Below are positions 63,657 to 64,000 of a stretch of DNA of 64,000 bases, in pieces; positions within the stretch are counted from its first letter, which is position 1, and every line of letters starts with the position of its first letter. The position numbers and the translations under genes were made by a program. The notes under the pieces are model-generated. The model was not told the origin of the DNA, did not search any database, and saw only the letters and a list, made by a program, of their open reading frames with translations. The stretch comes from an uncultured Pseudocitrobacter sp. (GTDB taxonomy: Bacteria > Pseudomonadota > Gammaproteobacteria > Enterobacterales > Enterobacteriaceae). The DNA is taken from NCBI GenBank assembly GCA_913778145.1, contig CAJYVI010000020.1:1-64000 (forward strand). Reading direction: 5' to 3'.

Positions 63657-64000
63657 CGCCTGATACCCGCCGCCGAGCGCAGAAGTCAACTGAATGGACG
63701 CATCCAGCCATTCACCCTGCAACTTGAGGGCATTAATCTGCTCACGCAGCGCAGGCAGTTTCGCATGGCTGTACTGCGCGTTGGAAATGATACCCACCTT
63801 CAGCCGCGCCTGCGCCAGCGCCGCCACGCGTCCGGCATCACGTTGCACGTGAGTTTGCTGTTGGTTTTTCGCGGCCAGCGTTTCCATCTGGCTGGCGCAC
63901 TTCGCCACCTGGTTAACGGCATCAACCACCGCTTTGTTATAACGGGCGATGGAGTAATTATTCTCCGCGCTGGCGATATCCAGATTTGCATTTAACCTGC
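63651..64000 (-). CDS. mdtQ: MdtQ-like outer-membrane efflux factor, C-terminal part
   Basis: The frame continues to the window end (starting RLNANLDIASAENNYSIARY), so this is the C-terminal 115 residues of a longer TolC/NodT-type outer-membrane factor. The KAVVDAVNQVAKCASQ helical repeat and final GGGYQAL are typical. In E. coli K-12 the mdtQ locus is a pseudogene; whether this copy is intact cannot be told. Confidence 0.85.
   Translation of the reverse strand, partial: RLNANLDIASAENNYSIARYNKAVVDAVNQVAKCASQMETLAAKNQQQTHVQRDAGRVAALAQARLKVGIISNAQYSHAKLPALREQINALKLQGEWLDASIQLTSALGGGYQAL

Overview
This window comes from a chromosome of the order Enterobacterales, most likely an Enterobacter/Lelliottia/Leclercia/Citrobacter-type member of the Enterobacteriaceae. 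The backbone follows the gene order known from Escherichia coli K-12 at about 46-48 min: baeSR, yegQ-cyaR, yegS, fbaB, yegTUVW, thiD-thiM, rcnB, mrp, metG, yehR-yehS, btsR-btsS, yohO, yehWXY, osmF, bglX, dld, pbpG, yohC, yohD and mdtQ. MetG, Dld, BtsS and FbaB look nearly identical to the E. coli proteins as I remember them. REP/BIME and ERIC repeats fit this assignment. No phage, IS element, tRNA, rRNA or CRISPR array was found.

The accessory content sits in places where E. coli carries something else. Where K-12 has the gat (galactitol) operon, this genome has a six-gene operon of an enolase-superfamily enzyme plus a Dpp/Opp-type ABC transporter (4.5-10.9 kb). Where K-12 has yegX, it has a LysR regulator, a PurR-box-preceded adenine deaminase/NCS2 purine permease pair, and a complete chromosomal mok/hok/sok type I toxin-antitoxin module (16.5-21.1 kb). 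Where K-12 has rcnR-rcnA, it has a fluoride-riboswitch-controlled usp-crcB pair, an orphan Lac-family PTS locus with its own GntR regulator, and a LysR/quinone-oxidoreductase pair (23-32.2 kb); rcnB remains as an orphan. yegP, mlrA, the yehA-E fimbriae and yohF are absent from their expected places.

From 42.9 to 50.5 kb a chaperone-usher fimbrial operon with a membrane-anchored winged-helix regulator lies in opposite orientation inside what is a single osmF-yehYXW operon in E. coli. It separates the osmoprotectant-binding protein from its permeases and ATPase. Downstream, a polyol-type MFS permease, a GPH symporter and a GH28 (pectinase-family) hydrolase form a plant-saccharide module next to bglX.

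The strongest regulatory readings are: a TPP riboswitch before thiMD; a fluoride riboswitch before usp-crcB whose terminator 3' arm carries the usp Shine-Dalgarno; CyaR with a CRP-like site at -41.5; a PurR box before ade; a perfect 33-bp palindrome between the PTS operon and its GntR regulator; a terminator between the major pilin and its chaperone; an ERIC element of exactly 127 bp that may supply the yegS -10; and a tandem BIME array with an 88-bp period between convergent operons.
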